Assembly: GCA_023268715.1 (NCBI GenBank)
Contig: JALRLV010000001.1
Span: 139,597-187,348 of the forward strand
Reading direction: 5' to 3'
DNA length: 47,752 nt
DNA from: Candidatus Thalassarchaeaceae archaeon
GTDB taxonomy: Archaea; Thermoplasmatota; Poseidoniia; Poseidoniales; Thalassarchaeaceae
Within the stretch, counting starts at the first letter, position 1; each line of letters starts with the position of its first letter. The position numbers and the translations under genes are program-made. Positions 8,331 through 16,564 of the stretch are shown one piece after another. The notes under the pieces are model-generated. The model was not told where the DNA came from. It made no database searches and saw nothing but the letters and a program-made list of their open reading frames with translations.

Positions 8331-9797
8331 TTATTGCCATATTCTCCAATCTACGTCTTCTTTGTTGTCTGAATTTGGCCAATCCGGCCATTTTTCTCCG
8401 TGATTCCATTCAGCAAAATCTCTAACTCCAAGTTCTCTAAGGTATGTTGCAGCCGCTACTAGCCCAGCTCTCGTGGAAGCCTCTAGACTTGAGGGCCAAT
8501 CGATATCGATCCAGTCTCCACCCAAAATTACTCCTTGGCCAACATCAAGAGGACTTGGACGGAGACGTTGTGAACCTGTAATCATGGATGTGGAGGACCG
8601 ATTCTTCCTTACTACATGGAATTCTATCAAAGCAGGAGAATTAGGAAATGCAGTATCAATTACTCTCTCATATTCCGTCTGAATGAATTCATCATCCCAA
8701 TGCAGATAATCGTCTGCATGGGAAACAGGGCTGCAAATCCAGTGACCGGGAAGACCGTCTCTATTTCCATCATCAAGTTCGCCAGAGCGATCGAATAACA
8801 TCTGTATCAGAGGTTCATCACAACAACTGACAAAAGGGATTCCTTCTGGTAAAATAGGACCTTCATGGAACGCATGAATTCCAATTTGAGATGTGTTGCC
8901 TAATTTTGCAAGATTTTCTGCGACTTCATGAGATTTCATGCTAGCAGAAGAACCGGTAAGGAGCCTTGCAGTGTCCGATATTGGAGTGCAAATTACCACT
9001 CTGTCTGCTGCATGAACTCCCTCTTTTGTATTGACTCCCGTGACTACGCCTTCTTCACGAAAAAGGCTAGTAACAGGCGACGAAAGAAGTACATCCACTC
9101 CAGAAGCAGATAGTGTCCTTCGTAAACTAGAGGATACTGCATTTGTGAAGTCGTTCGTAAAGCAACCAAAATCTAATGCATCGGCATTACCGATAAGGGC
9201 TTTCTTGAACACGAATATTGCAGATGCTGCACTAGCTTGAGAGCAATCTAAATTCAATGCCAATTTACTTATTGGATTCCAAAAACGTGAGATTGCTCGT
9301 TTAGTCTGTCCATTATTTTCTAACCATTCGAGGAAACTTAATTCGTCGAGTTCGCGTCTTTGCTCTTCATCTATATTTTTCAGAGCTTGGACAGCCTTTT
9401 GCATTGAGAATTTATCACCTAGTCCTAGGAAATTAGCATTAACAAAGGACGTCGATAGATGATTCGGAGGAGGAAGGGTTCCCGATTGAATTTTCGATAT
9501 TCTTCTTTGCTCAACTTCGAGGAATGCAAGCAAAGTGGAGGTTTGCAACTTTACCGAACCTTTCGCCTCACATGTCGCGAGTAATTGCAAAAAGCGTTCA
9601 AAATTTCTGAAAAATACATTTTGAGTCCCGTCAATTTGTCGTTCTATTCCCCCAATATCTACACTACAATAACGGCCACCTAATCTTGGCGATGCCTCTA
9701 GCAGGGTAACACCGACACCTCTTCCTGCAAGAGCGAGTGCACAGGAACAACCGGCTATTCCTCCACCAATTACAACCACTCGCGATTGCGAACTCAC
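8331..9797 (-). CDS. FAD-dependent amine-oxidase-fold enzyme, HpnE (hydroxysqualene dehydroxylase)-like
   Basis: The N-terminal dinucleotide-binding motif VIGGGIAGCSCALALAG (GGGIAG at 11-16), then LLEASPRLGGR, is typical of the phytoene desaturase/amine oxidase superfamily. The C-terminal FAD motif reads LGGDWIDIDWPSSLEAST, close to the GDWTxTxxPAxxEGAVRSG end of HpnE proteins and unlike the CrtI end. At 488 aa it is slightly longer than HpnE (about 420-450). It starts with GTG at 9797, with GAGG 6 nt upstream. It leads the two synthase paralogues in one direction, 64 bases after sucD and 54 bases before the next gene. The inferred role is reduction of hydroxysqualene to squalene; desaturation of a carotenoid precursor is the alternative. 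Confidence 0.8.
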   Translation of the reverse strand: MSSQSRVVVIGGGIAGCSCALALAGRGVGVTLLEASPRLGGRYCSVDIGGIERQIDGTQNVFFRNFERFLQLLATCEAKGSVKLQTSTLLAFLEVEQRRISKIQSGTLPPPNHLSTSFVNANFLGLGDKFSMQKAVQALKNIDEEQRRELDELSFLEWLENNGQTKRAISRFWNPISKLALNLDCSQASAASAIFVFKKALIGNADALDFGCFTNDFTNAVSSSLRRTLSASGVDVLLSSPVTSLFREEGVVTGVNTKEGVHAADRVVICTPISDTARLLTGSSASMKSHEVAENLAKLGNTSQIGIHAFHEGPILPEGIPFVSCCDEPLIQMLFDRSGELDDGNRDGLPGHWICSPVSHADDYLHWDDEFIQTEYERVIDTAFPNSPALIEFHVVRKNRSSTSMITGSQRLRPSPLDVGQGVILGGDWIDIDWPSSLEASTRAGLVAAATYLRELGVRDFAEWNHGEKWPDWPNSDNKEDVDWRIWQ

Positions 9798-9861
9798 GAA
9801 TGCCTCGTCGCATTATTTGGATTAAGTCTGACCGTGAATACTAAGCCAAAACCATCGGTCT

Positions 9862-10785
9862 TCACAGAAGACTGGATTCTTCCAGAGCCACCTTCAACAC
9901 TGCACCAATTTCAGAAGGGTCTCGTGCAATGTGAATGCCTGCGGCCTCAAATGCAGCGAATTTCTCCGCGGCTGTTCCCTTTCCACCAGAGATGATTGCA
10001 CCTGCATGCCCCATCCTTTTTCCGGGTGGAGCGGTAGAACCAGCAACGAAGCCGACAATTGGTTTACTCATGTTCGCGGCTGCCCATTCAGAAGCATCTT
10101 CCTCAGCAGTGCCTCCGATTTCACCAATCATTACTACTGCAACGGTTTGAGGGTCGGCTTCGAAGGCCGACAAACAATCAATGAATCCGGTTCCATTTAC
10201 TGGATCTCCTCCTATTCCAATGCAGGTGGACTGTCCTTCTCCAATACTCATGGTCTGTGCTACTGCTTCATAGGTCAATGTTCCTGATTTCGATACTACT
10301 CCAATCCTACCCTTGGCGTGGATATGGCCAGGCATGATTCCGATTTTACAACCGCCATTATCTCCGGGTGTAATTATCCCAGGACAGTTTGGCCCAATGA
10401 GTCTGATTCCTTCTCTTTCTTTTACGTAAGCGACTGCCTTTACCATATCCAGAGTTGGTATTCCTTCGGTGATACATACAATGACTCCCTCTCCTTTGAT
10501 TTGGTGGAACGCATCGGCCGCTTCCATGATTGCCGCAGCAGCAAATGGTGGTGGGACATAGATCACTGAAGCATCCGCATCAGTTTGGTTGATGGCTTCC
10601 ATCATGGTGTTGAATACCGGGAATTCATTACCTGCCAATTCTATACTTTGGCCACCCTTTCCAGGAGTTACACCTCCGACCAAATTGGTACCATATTCAA
10701 CCATCTTTTCTCCATGGAACCTGCCTTGTGAACCGGTAATTCCTTGGATTAGTAATTTCGAATCTTCTTGAACCCAAATCGCCAT
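9862..10785 (-). CDS. sucD: Succinyl-CoA synthetase (ADP/GDP-forming) alpha subunit
   Basis: This subunit binds CoA and carries the phosphohistidine in the TCA-cycle interconversion of succinyl-CoA and succinate. The CoA-binding N-terminus ([20 protein letters not shown]), [30 protein letters not shown] and the active-site region around [15 protein letters not shown] are all present. The histidine in GHAG is the phosphorylated residue in the family. The length, about 307 aa, is normal for the family. The ATG at 10785 overlaps the sucC stop (TGATG) and is served by AGGAGGT 8-9 nt upstream, inside the end of sucC; a GTG one codon earlier is also possible. Confidence 0.96.
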   Translation of the reverse strand: MAIWVQEDSKLLIQGITGSQGRFHGEKMVEYGTNLVGGVTPGKGGQSIELAGNEFPVFNTMMEAINQTDADASVIYVPPPFAAAAIMEAADAFHQIKGEGVIVCITEGIPTLDMVKAVAYVKEREGIRLIGPNCPGIITPGDNGGCKIGIMPGHIHAKGRIGVVSKSGTLTYEAVAQTMSIGEGQSTCIGIGGDPVNGTGFIDCLSAFEADPQTVAVVMIGEIGGTAEEDASEWAAANMSKPIVGFVAGSTAPPGKRMGHAGAIISGGKGTAAEKFAAFEAAGIHIARDPSEIGAVLKVALEESSLL

Positions 10786-11993
10786 CACTGACCACCTCCT
10801 ATTAGTCCAACAATTGCTTCAGCACCTTCAGCCAATGTTTCCACAGATGTACAATCAAGGTCCGAGGCATCGATTATTGCTCGTCCCTCTTCGAACATCG
10901 TTCCAGATAAACGGATTACCAGTGGCACTTGTAATCCCATCTTTTCAGAGGCTGCAAGTACAGCTTTTGCAACAATATCGCATCGTTGGATTCCTCCAAA
11001 GATATTGACTAATATCCCCTTGACGTTGGGGTCTTCGAGGATAATCTCGAAGGCTTCCTGAACCTTGGCTTCATTCGCCCCCCCTCCAATATCAAGGAAA
11101 TTGGCGGGTTCGCCGCCATAGAGTTTGATTACATCCATAGTTGCCATCGCTAGTCCTGCTCCATTGACTAAGCAACCAATGTCTCCATCAAGTTTGACGT
11201 AGGAGAGGCCGGCTTCGTTAGCTCGAGTTTCAGTAGGTTCTTCCTCCGAATAATCTCTCAAATCTTCCCATTCTTTGTGTCTGAATGCGGCGTTTTCATC
11301 AAATCCAACCTTTGCGTCAAGAGCCACTATTTCGTCAGATTTTGTTCGAACCAATGGATTGATTTCTACCATTGAACAATCGTTCGACACGAATAGATCG
11401 TAAAGACTTCCAATCATGCCTACAAAGTCCTCTAATGCTGCACCATCGAGTTCGAGGGAAATGCCGAGGTCTTCCTTTTGCGAGTCTAGTAAACCAGTTG
11501 ATGGATTCACCCAAATTTTGTGAATAGCTTCAGGAGTCTCTTCGGCAACTTCTTCAATATCCATTCCACCTTCAGTCGAGGCCATGATTAGTACCTGTTT
11601 TGCTTCTCTATCTACCAACAAGGCGAGATAGTATTCATGCGCAATTTCGCACCCAGCCTCGACGTAGATATTACTGACTAATTTTCCTGTGGGGCCTGTT
11701 TGCTTCGTTACAAGTATGTGGCCGAGGATATTTTCTGAATAGGTTTCAACCTCATCTCGGGAGAATGCAATCTTGACGCCACCCTCCATTAGAAGGTCTC
11801 CAGAATTAGGACAATACAGGTTTCCTTTCCCTCGCCCACCCGCATGGATCTGGCTCTTAACAGCAACAACTTTTGAGCCAAGGGAATCGTAAGCCGCAAG
11901 TGCATCTTCAACGGTTTTACAATGCACTCCTTCCTGTACCTTTACTCCTGCATAACGAAACAATTCCTTCCCTTGATACTCGTGAATGTTCAT
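10785..11993 (-). CDS. sucC: Succinyl-CoA synthetase beta subunit (ATP-grasp)
   Basis: The beta subunit binds the nucleotide and succinate. The start [19 protein letters not shown] is the family N-terminus, followed by [13 protein letters not shown] (ATP-grasp), [40 protein letters not shown] and [14 protein letters not shown]. The ATG at 11993 has GGAG 8 nt upstream; the reading frame stays open for 67 more codons, but these match nothing. About 402 aa, a little longer than the usual 385-390. It forms an operon with sucD by stop/start overlap. The 109-base gap to the divergent sugar-nucleotide pyrophosphorylase gene must hold both promoters. Confidence 0.96.
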   Translation of the reverse strand: MNIHEYQGKELFRYAGVKVQEGVHCKTVEDALAAYDSLGSKVVAVKSQIHAGGRGKGNLYCPNSGDLLMEGGVKIAFSRDEVETYSENILGHILVTKQTGPTGKLVSNIYVEAGCEIAHEYYLALLVDREAKQVLIMASTEGGMDIEEVAEETPEAIHKIWVNPSTGLLDSQKEDLGISLELDGAALEDFVGMIGSLYDLFVSNDCSMVEINPLVRTKSDEIVALDAKVGFDENAAFRHKEWEDLRDYSEEEPTETRANEAGLSYVKLDGDIGCLVNGAGLAMATMDVIKLYGGEPANFLDIGGGANEAKVQEAFEIILEDPNVKGILVNIFGGIQRCDIVAKAVLAASEKMGLQVPLVIRLSGTMFEEGRAIIDASDLDCTSVETLAEGAEAIVGLIGGGQ

Positions 11994-12102
11994 GTCGACG
12001 CTCCGGCGACTCAACAACCGTCTTTCAACGATGCGCCTAACGAGTATGCACGCGGCGTCGGGGACACGAAGTGCTGAAAGTGGTAATTGCGCCCGCCCAA
12101 CC

Positions 12103-13059
12103 ATGGACGTAGTGGTTCTGGCGGGCGGATTTGGCACCCGACTCAGGCCTTTGACAGAAGGTAGAGTCAAGCCGCTACTGAGAATTCTCGACAAAACTCT
12201 GCTGGAGAGAGTCGTTGAGGTCGTACCCGAGGAGATGGTCGATAGAGTGGTAGTGGCGGCAGGTTATGGGATAGAGGAAATGCGTAACTGGGCCGAGAAC
12301 ACTAATCTTCCATATGATATTGTATTGTCTGTAGAAGAAGAAGCACTCGGCACAGGTGGTGCTATCGCACTTGCACGTGAGCATTTAACCGGAGAAGGCC
12401 CTGTTTTGATTTTGAATGGAGATTTAGTTTCAAGCGTGGACGTAGTAGCGTTAACTCAGCACCACGAGCAAACTCAGGCAAAAGCGACACTTTCACTTTG
12501 GCAAGTTGAAGATCCTAGCCGTTTCGGAGTTTGTGATTTGGATGATTTTGGAATGATTCGTCGCTTTCAGGAAAAACCGGCACCTGGGACTGAGTTTTCC
12601 AATTTAATCAACGCAGGTTGCTATCTAATCGAGCGTGAAGTGCTTGATGACATGGGTGTTCATAAACACTCGATGGAAAGAGAGATATTCCCTGATATTG
12701 CAAAATCGGGAGATATGGCCGGGCTTACATTTGAGGGTTACTTTGTAGATGCTGGAACTCCTTCTTCATTCATCGATGCAACTCAGGTTTGTATCAACTC
12801 AAGCCGTTTTGATAGCGGGTCCTCATGCTGCGAATCTTGGTTTTCTGATGCTGTCTGCAAAACAGGAGTTACTGGCTCATCAATTGGAATAGGAACCAAA
12901 TTAGGTGAAGATGTGAAAATTATGGATTCTGTCGTAATGGATGGTGCTAAAATTGGCTCAGGAGTGCGATTGGCTAGATGTATAGTAGGCGAGGAGGCTA
13001 GCATTTCAGCCGGAACCGAGTTGAGTGATGCAGTAATTGGTCATGGTTCGGCTATTTGA
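12103..13059 (+). CDS. Sugar-1-phosphate nucleotidyltransferase (NDP-sugar pyrophosphorylase)
   Basis: The enzyme family couples a sugar 1-phosphate to an NTP to make a nucleotide sugar for glycan or surface-polymer synthesis. The N-terminal signature VLAGGFGTRLRPLT with KPLL, then LNGDLV and the NAG-like INAGCY segment, mark the Rossmann-like catalytic domain. From about residue 260 a left-handed beta-helix of hexapeptide repeats follows (SIGIGTKLGEDVKIMDS, GAKIGSGVRL, GEEASISAGTEL). This layout fits mannose-1-phosphate guanylyltransferase or glucose-1-phosphate thymidylyl/uridylyltransferase; the sugar cannot be told from sequence alone. The ATG at 12103 gives the family N-terminus; the 39 codons of open frame upstream are Arg/Ser-rich and unlikely to be coding. 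49 bases separate it from tpiA. Confidence 0.88.
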   Translation: MDVVVLAGGFGTRLRPLTEGRVKPLLRILDKTLLERVVEVVPEEMVDRVVVAAGYGIEEMRNWAENTNLPYDIVLSVEEEALGTGGAIALAREHLTGEGPVLILNGDLVSSVDVVALTQHHEQTQAKATLSLWQVEDPSRFGVCDLDDFGMIRRFQEKPAPGTEFSNLINAGCYLIEREVLDDMGVHKHSMEREIFPDIAKSGDMAGLTFEGYFVDAGTPSSFIDATQVCINSSRFDSGSSCCESWFSDAVCKTGVTGSSIGIGTKLGEDVKIMDSVVMDGAKIGSGVRLARCIVGEEASISAGTELSDAVIGHGSAI

Positions 13060-13108
13060 GTCGAATCTAATCCGTCAGCGTCAAAGAGTGTATTCATCTC
13101 GCCGATAC

Positions 13109-13771
13109 GTGACTCAACCAATCGTCGTGGTCAATCTGAAGACATACGAGACTGCACATGGCGCTAGTGCGGAGGCTTTAGCTAGAGCAATTTCAAGCGT
13201 AGAGACAAGTGCTCGTATGGTTGTCGCAGTATCCGCTTTCGACCTTAGCTCTGTAGTTGCTGCAGCACCTAATTTAGAGGTCTGGTGCCAACATCTAGAC
13301 CCAGTCGGATTCGGTTCATTTACTGGTTGGTTACATCCTGCAACCGCAGTTGAAAGAGGCGCTACTGGAACACTAATCAATCACGCAGAGCACAAAGTGG
13401 AAATCGAGCATGTAGCCATGTTACTCGACCAAGTCCCGGAAGGATTCACTGTATGCGCCTGTGCAGCAGACATCGAAGAGGCCCGTGCATTGACTGCATT
13501 AGGCCCGGATTTTGTCGCGGTCGAACCTCCGGAATTGATCGGCGGAGGCATTTCAGTTACAACCGCAGATCCTACAATAGTAAGTGGAACAGCCGCAGCA
13601 GTAAAGGAAATTTCACAGCAGGTTGGAATCCTATGTGGCGCCGGAGTAAAGAATGGTGCTGATGTTGCAGCGGCGATTGAACTCGGGACAACCGGAGTTC
13701 TTCTTGCTAGTGGAGTCACGAAGGCAGAGGATCCGGCATCAGTAATTGCGGACCTTGTTTCTTCTCTTTGA
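13109..13771 (+). CDS. tpiA: Triosephosphate isomerase, archaeal short type
   Basis: This enzyme interconverts dihydroxyacetone phosphate and glyceraldehyde 3-phosphate. Family landmarks are NLKTYE near the start (Asn and catalytic Lys), LINHAEHK (catalytic His), AVEPPELIGGG (catalytic Glu and phosphate-binding loop) and CGAGVKNGADV near the end. Starting at the GTG at 13109 gives 220 aa, matching the 220-227 aa of archaeal tetrameric enzymes; 24 more open codons lie upstream. No strong ribosome binding site is visible at the GTG. Its last 56 bases overlap the convergent minus-strand gene. Confidence 0.93.
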   Translation: MTQPIVVVNLKTYETAHGASAEALARAISSVETSARMVVAVSAFDLSSVVAAAPNLEVWCQHLDPVGFGSFTGWLHPATAVERGATGTLINHAEHKVEIEHVAMLLDQVPEGFTVCACAADIEEARALTALGPDFVAVEPPELIGGGISVTTADPTIVSGTAAAVKEISQQVGILCGAGVKNGADVAAAIELGTTGVLLASGVTKAEDPASVIADLVSSL

Positions 13772-14591
13772 GTTCGACTCCGGGGCATTCATCATTGAAT
13801 GAGCAATTCAAACACCTCCAAGCACTCTTTGACCGAGGTAATCTCTCTAAATCTCCATCATAAATCATCAATCTGGCCATTTGTTCAATATCCATCGAAA
13901 TCATCGAACGGGATTGCTGTGCCCAATCTGGGTTTGCAGGTTTCATCCATTTCACCCATCTTGTACCTAACCAACCTATCCTCACAACATCGATATCATC
14001 AATATCATGTTCAATCATAGGATTTCTTTCAGCCCACAATAGCATCGAACCTAATTCTAGTTCAGAGGCTCTATTCGGTGCCCTAGAGCCCATTTCCATT
14101 GCTAAGCGAATCAAGCATATTCTGCTACCATTCCGAACGACTAAATCTGGAGCGCCATATTGCCGCGCACCATCCAACAAAAGAGGTTGAAGTCGATCTA
14201 CTATCATGATTTCATTCATAGATTTTCTATTGAATCCAATCAGAGGTGCTGAGTAGAATAAACTGATTCTGTGCATCATCATTTCGACGGATTGGTTTAT
14301 TCTTCTATTCGGTTCATCTTCTAATACCTCACCAGCAACTATAGCGCGAATTAAATTTCGATGGATTATTGTTCGCAACTCATTTATTGATGTTTCATTT
14401 TCTTCCAATCGATGAATTATCGCTTCTCGTAGACCACATCGTGCATGATCAACAATCCTTTTTTTTCGAGATTTCCTCTTTACAAACTCATTGTTTGTTG
14501 CAATTACGTGCTCTAGCACGTATCTTCTCGAACAATAATCGAGAAGTCTTCCACGGGTAGGGCTCCAAGCTATTCTAGTATTCGTAAACAT
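13716..14591 (-). CDS. RecB/Cas4/AddB-like PD-(D/E)XK nuclease-fold protein, possibly inactive
   Basis: The N-terminus (WSPTRGRLLDYCSRRYVLEHV) resembles the SxSRLxxYxxCPRRYYL motif of RecB-family iron-sulfur nucleases. The C-terminus has the matching cysteine triplet CLNCSFNDECPG. One Cys near the N-terminus and three near the C-terminus are the 4Fe-4S ligand pattern of Cas4, AddB and Dna2 nucleases. The central nuclease motif is only partly kept: APDLVVRNGSRICLIRL shows the GxxD aspartate, but the expected Asp/Glu-x-Lys strand reads CLIRL. So the fold is plausible while catalysis is doubtful. The ATG at 14591 is preferred over a TTG two codons upstream. The 3' end overlaps tpiA by 56 bases. 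No CRISPR array or other cas gene is present, so a Cas4 role is not supported. Confidence 0.6.
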   Translation of the reverse strand: MFTNTRIAWSPTRGRLLDYCSRRYVLEHVIATNNEFVKRKSRKKRIVDHARCGLREAIIHRLEENETSINELRTIIHRNLIRAIVAGEVLEDEPNRRINQSVEMMMHRISLFYSAPLIGFNRKSMNEIMIVDRLQPLLLDGARQYGAPDLVVRNGSRICLIRLAMEMGSRAPNRASELELGSMLLWAERNPMIEHDIDDIDVVRIGWLGTRWVKWMKPANPDWAQQSRSMISMDIEQMARLMIYDGDLERLPRSKSAWRCLNCSFNDECPGVELKEKKQGPQLLMPDPLPS

Positions 14592-14668
14592 AGCCAAGTA
14601 TGGCAGAATTCAGAGTCTATGACTTTACCGCTGGGTAATGCCCATTGTGAAAATGAAACAAAATAGTA

Positions 14669-14776
14669 TCATTGGCGAGCCTGCTTACGAGCCGCCTTTC
14701 GCCTTCGTAGCTTCTTCTTTCGCCACTTCCAGCGCTGCTTCCCAGCCTTCTTCCACGCACGGGAACCTCGCTTCAT
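14669..14776 (-). CDS. eL41-like ribosomal protein, 35 aa
   Basis: The minus strand encodes a 35-residue, extremely basic peptide beginning MKRGSRAWKKAG and containing RWKWRKKKLRRRKAARKQ. This matches the KWRKKRxRRLxRKRR core of ribosomal protein eL41, the smallest ribosomal protein of archaea and eukaryotes, which forms one helix at the subunit interface. Nineteen of 35 residues are Lys or Arg, and all codons between the ATG at 14776 and the TGA at 14669-14671 are open. It lies between tRNA-Arg and the nuclease-like gene, a common kind of location for such a short gene. The N-terminal dozen residues are an extension relative to the usual 25-aa form. No strong ribosome binding site is visible. 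Confidence 0.68.
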   Translation of the reverse strand: MKRGSRAWKKAGKQRWKWRKKKLRRRKAARKQARQ

Positions 14777-14851
14777 GCGTCGGGCCGACCTGCTGGGTGT
14801 ATTTGATGTAAACGGTAAATCCCTACGGGATTATTCGGCAGAGAATGGTGG

Positions 14852-14925
14852 TGGGCGCGCCAGGATTCGAACCCGGGTCACCGGCTTAGAAGGCCAGCAT
14901 GATATCCAGACTACACCACGCACCC
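14852..14925 (-). tRNA. tRNA-Arg, anticodon UCU
   Basis: The minus strand folds as a cloverleaf. The acceptor stem GGGTGCG pairs with CGCGCCC (one G-U). The anticodon stem CTGGC/GCCGG encloses loop CTTCTAA, giving anticodon TCT, and the T arm is CCGGG-TTCGAAT-CCTGG. The discriminator base is A. CCA is encoded next (14849-14851) and is immediately repeated (14846-14848). The D arm is short with a weak pair. AGA-reading arginine tRNA is the call. Confidence 0.93.
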
Positions 14926-15007
14926 ATGCCATGCGCGGCACTTCCCCTTTGTGAAACCTGCACCTTGTCATCTAGAGTAAGATCCTGCTCAAATAGGAAA
15001 ATTAACC

Positions 15008-15733
15008 CTACTCGTTGACATCTTCGCCAGTGCTTTTATTGAGTATTCCATCATCTAGCATATCTTCACGAATATCAGACTTTGAGCGACCCGTTTCCTT
15101 GGCCATTTTCTTCAATTTCTTATTCACTCTACGTTGACTAATGATTAACTCCTTCAGGCCATGAAATATTCGCAAAACAGTCTCTAAGATCGATAATAAG
15201 ATGAGGCTATTCAAGTAAGACCTAGCCAATTCATTTCGATTTTCGATCAATTCTTCGAATTCACTGAACTCTACGGAAATTGAACTGACTAAGAATACAC
15301 CAAGAACCGCAAATGGCAACATCTTTGCAACATCCCGAGACAAATCTTCAGTCCAATAAGACAGTATTCGCACCGATCCTACAACCGCTGTGGCAAGCAA
15401 CGCATTCCTTGCATGATCATCTCCATCAGCTAGGAGGGTTAGAATCACTGCCATAACAACGGTCCAGAAGCCGATGAGAATAGGTATCGCCAGAGCGTAT
15501 TGGATTAACCAAACAGCGGTCCTAAAGAAAGCACGAATCTTCCCGCCCATTGTTTGGTCATATTTGCTTAAGTCTAGATTCAGAATATCTCTTTTAGCTA
15601 GAAGCCTGTAGAACATGAAGACGAACCCAGAGTAGGCCGCGATAGCAATAATCGCCATCATTGTTGGAAAAGACTCAGCGATAAAATCGTCAACCAAATT
15701 ATAGATATCATCTGCTGTTGGAGGGAATTCCAT
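15008..15733 (-). CDS. Unrecognised membrane protein, 241 aa
   Basis: No family recognised. Three to five hydrophobic helices are visible: about residues 24-44 (MMAIIAIAAYSGFVFMFYRL), 74-100 (a long hydrophobic hairpin from TAVWLIQYALAIPIL), 111-120 and 137-153. Helix 173-187 (SLILLSILETVLRIF) may also be membrane-bound. The C-terminal 55 residues are charged and cytoplasmic-looking (RRVNKKLKKMAKETGRSKSDIRED). The ATG at 15733 is 63 bases downstream of the SprT-like gene in the same direction, so the two may be co-transcribed. No catalytic motif stands out. Confidence 0.7.
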   Translation of the reverse strand: MEFPPTADDIYNLVDDFIAESFPTMMAIIAIAAYSGFVFMFYRLLAKRDILNLDLSKYDQTMGGKIRAFFRTAVWLIQYALAIPILIGFWTVVMAVILTLLADGDDHARNALLATAVVGSVRILSYWTEDLSRDVAKMLPFAVLGVFLVSSISVEFSEFEELIENRNELARSYLNSLILLSILETVLRIFHGLKELIISQRRVNKKLKKMAKETGRSKSDIREDMLDDGILNKSTGEDVNE

Positions 15734-15796
15734 TGGCTCATCTTACCGGCTAGGAGTTCATGGTGATTTTGCCGGAATGACCTCTGATAAAACAGA

Positions 15797-16342
15797 TTAT
15801 CGACTACTAAATGGACGAGCGCATTTTGGACATCTCTGAGGTAAAGAGACTCTTCTTCTCTGCCATGTATGGCCACATTCTCCACAAATCCACGACTGTT
15901 CAGGAAGTTCCGCCAGAACTTCTTCACGCATGCTTCTCAAAACAGGAGATTCAGATAACTTTGGAGCCGGTGCTATTTCATTGACTAGTTCACTATGACG
16001 ATTTCCATGGTCGACTAACCCTGCAGCATGGAGTAATTCATGAACTAGTGTGTGTAAGTATAATTTCTCATCATCTCTCAATCTTGGATGTAGGGCAATC
16101 GTAATCGGACCCGGTGACCCTCTCAGTCTACGTCTGCGAAACAGTTCATGGTGGTCAAATTCAAACCTAGTGTAACCTAAGCGATTATCCGAAGCATCAG
16201 CCCATCGCAAGGAAAGTTGCTTTGGTAGATGTCGAAGAAAAGGTGCATCATCACGAGATAATCTAGATGATAACTCATCCATGATACCCTCTGGTAAATC
16301 TGGGGCTCCCTTTGGACCGGACGAGACAGGCCCCTCACTCAT
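15797..16342 (-). CDS. SprT-like zinc metalloprotease
   Basis: A 181-aa protein with the metalloprotease motif HELLH at 101-105 (zinc-binding His101 and His105, catalytic Glu102); His112 or His116 in DHGNRH could supply the third ligand. A C-terminal zinc ribbon follows, with Cys153-x2-Cys156 and Cys171-x2-Cys174 (CGECGHTW ... CPKC). This is the SprT/Spartan core plus its zinc ribbon. In eukaryotes Spartan cleaves DNA-protein crosslinks; the archaeal and bacterial SprT proteins are less well understood. It is cytoplasmic, with no signal peptide. It ends 63 bases before the next membrane protein gene and is divergent from tRNA-Ala. Confidence 0.83.
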   Translation of the reverse strand: MSEGPVSSGPKGAPDLPEGIMDELSSRLSRDDAPFLRHLPKQLSLRWADASDNRLGYTRFEFDHHELFRRRRLRGSPGPITIALHPRLRDDEKLYLHTLVHELLHAAGLVDHGNRHSELVNEIAPAPKLSESPVLRSMREEVLAELPEQSWICGECGHTWQRRRVSLPQRCPKCARPFSSR

Positions 16343-16395
16343 GCCATTGCCGGCTCAGTTCTCCTTAAATGGCCGTCGCAAGTCGTAATCTCAAT

Positions 16396-16469
16396 GGGCG
16401 TGTGGCGCAGCTTGGAAGCGCGCTTCCTTGGCATGGAAGAGGCCCCGAGTTCAAATCTCGGCACGTCCA
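16396..16469 (+). tRNA. tRNA-Ala, anticodon GGC
   Basis: Cloverleaf: acceptor GGGCGTG with CACGTCC, including the G3-U70 pair that identifies alanine tRNAs. The D arm is GCGC...GCGC, the anticodon stem CTTCC/GGAAG encloses loop TTGGCAT (anticodon GGC), and the T arm is CCGAG-TTCAAAT-CTCGG. The discriminator is A and CCA is encoded at 16470-16472. A T-rich tract follows at about 16501-16512. Confidence 0.96.
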
Positions 16470-16564
16470 CCACTTTTGCTCCTGATTTCCTCCTTTAGGA
16501 ATTGTTTTTTAGAATAAATTCTGGATTTCGATTAATAATTCTACACAGGTAAATTATCAAACAG

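Noticed and set aside
11986-12102. Upstream extension of the nucleotidyltransferase
   Set aside because: The 39 codons are Arg/Ser-rich and precede the standard VVLAGGFGTRLRPL start; it also overlaps the sucC promoter region.
11994-12194. Upstream extension of sucC by 67 codons
   Set aside because: The family N-terminus [12 protein letters not shown] begins at 11993 with a ribosome binding site, and the extension overlaps the divergent gene's coding region.
13381-13788. 135-residue minus-strand open frame opposite tpiA
   Set aside because: It is the antisense shadow of a clear triosephosphate isomerase gene, with low-complexity Ala/Ser/Thr content and no motif.
13716-14591. Cas4 as a sign of a CRISPR system
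   Set aside because: No repeat array or other cas gene is present and the catalytic strand is degenerate.
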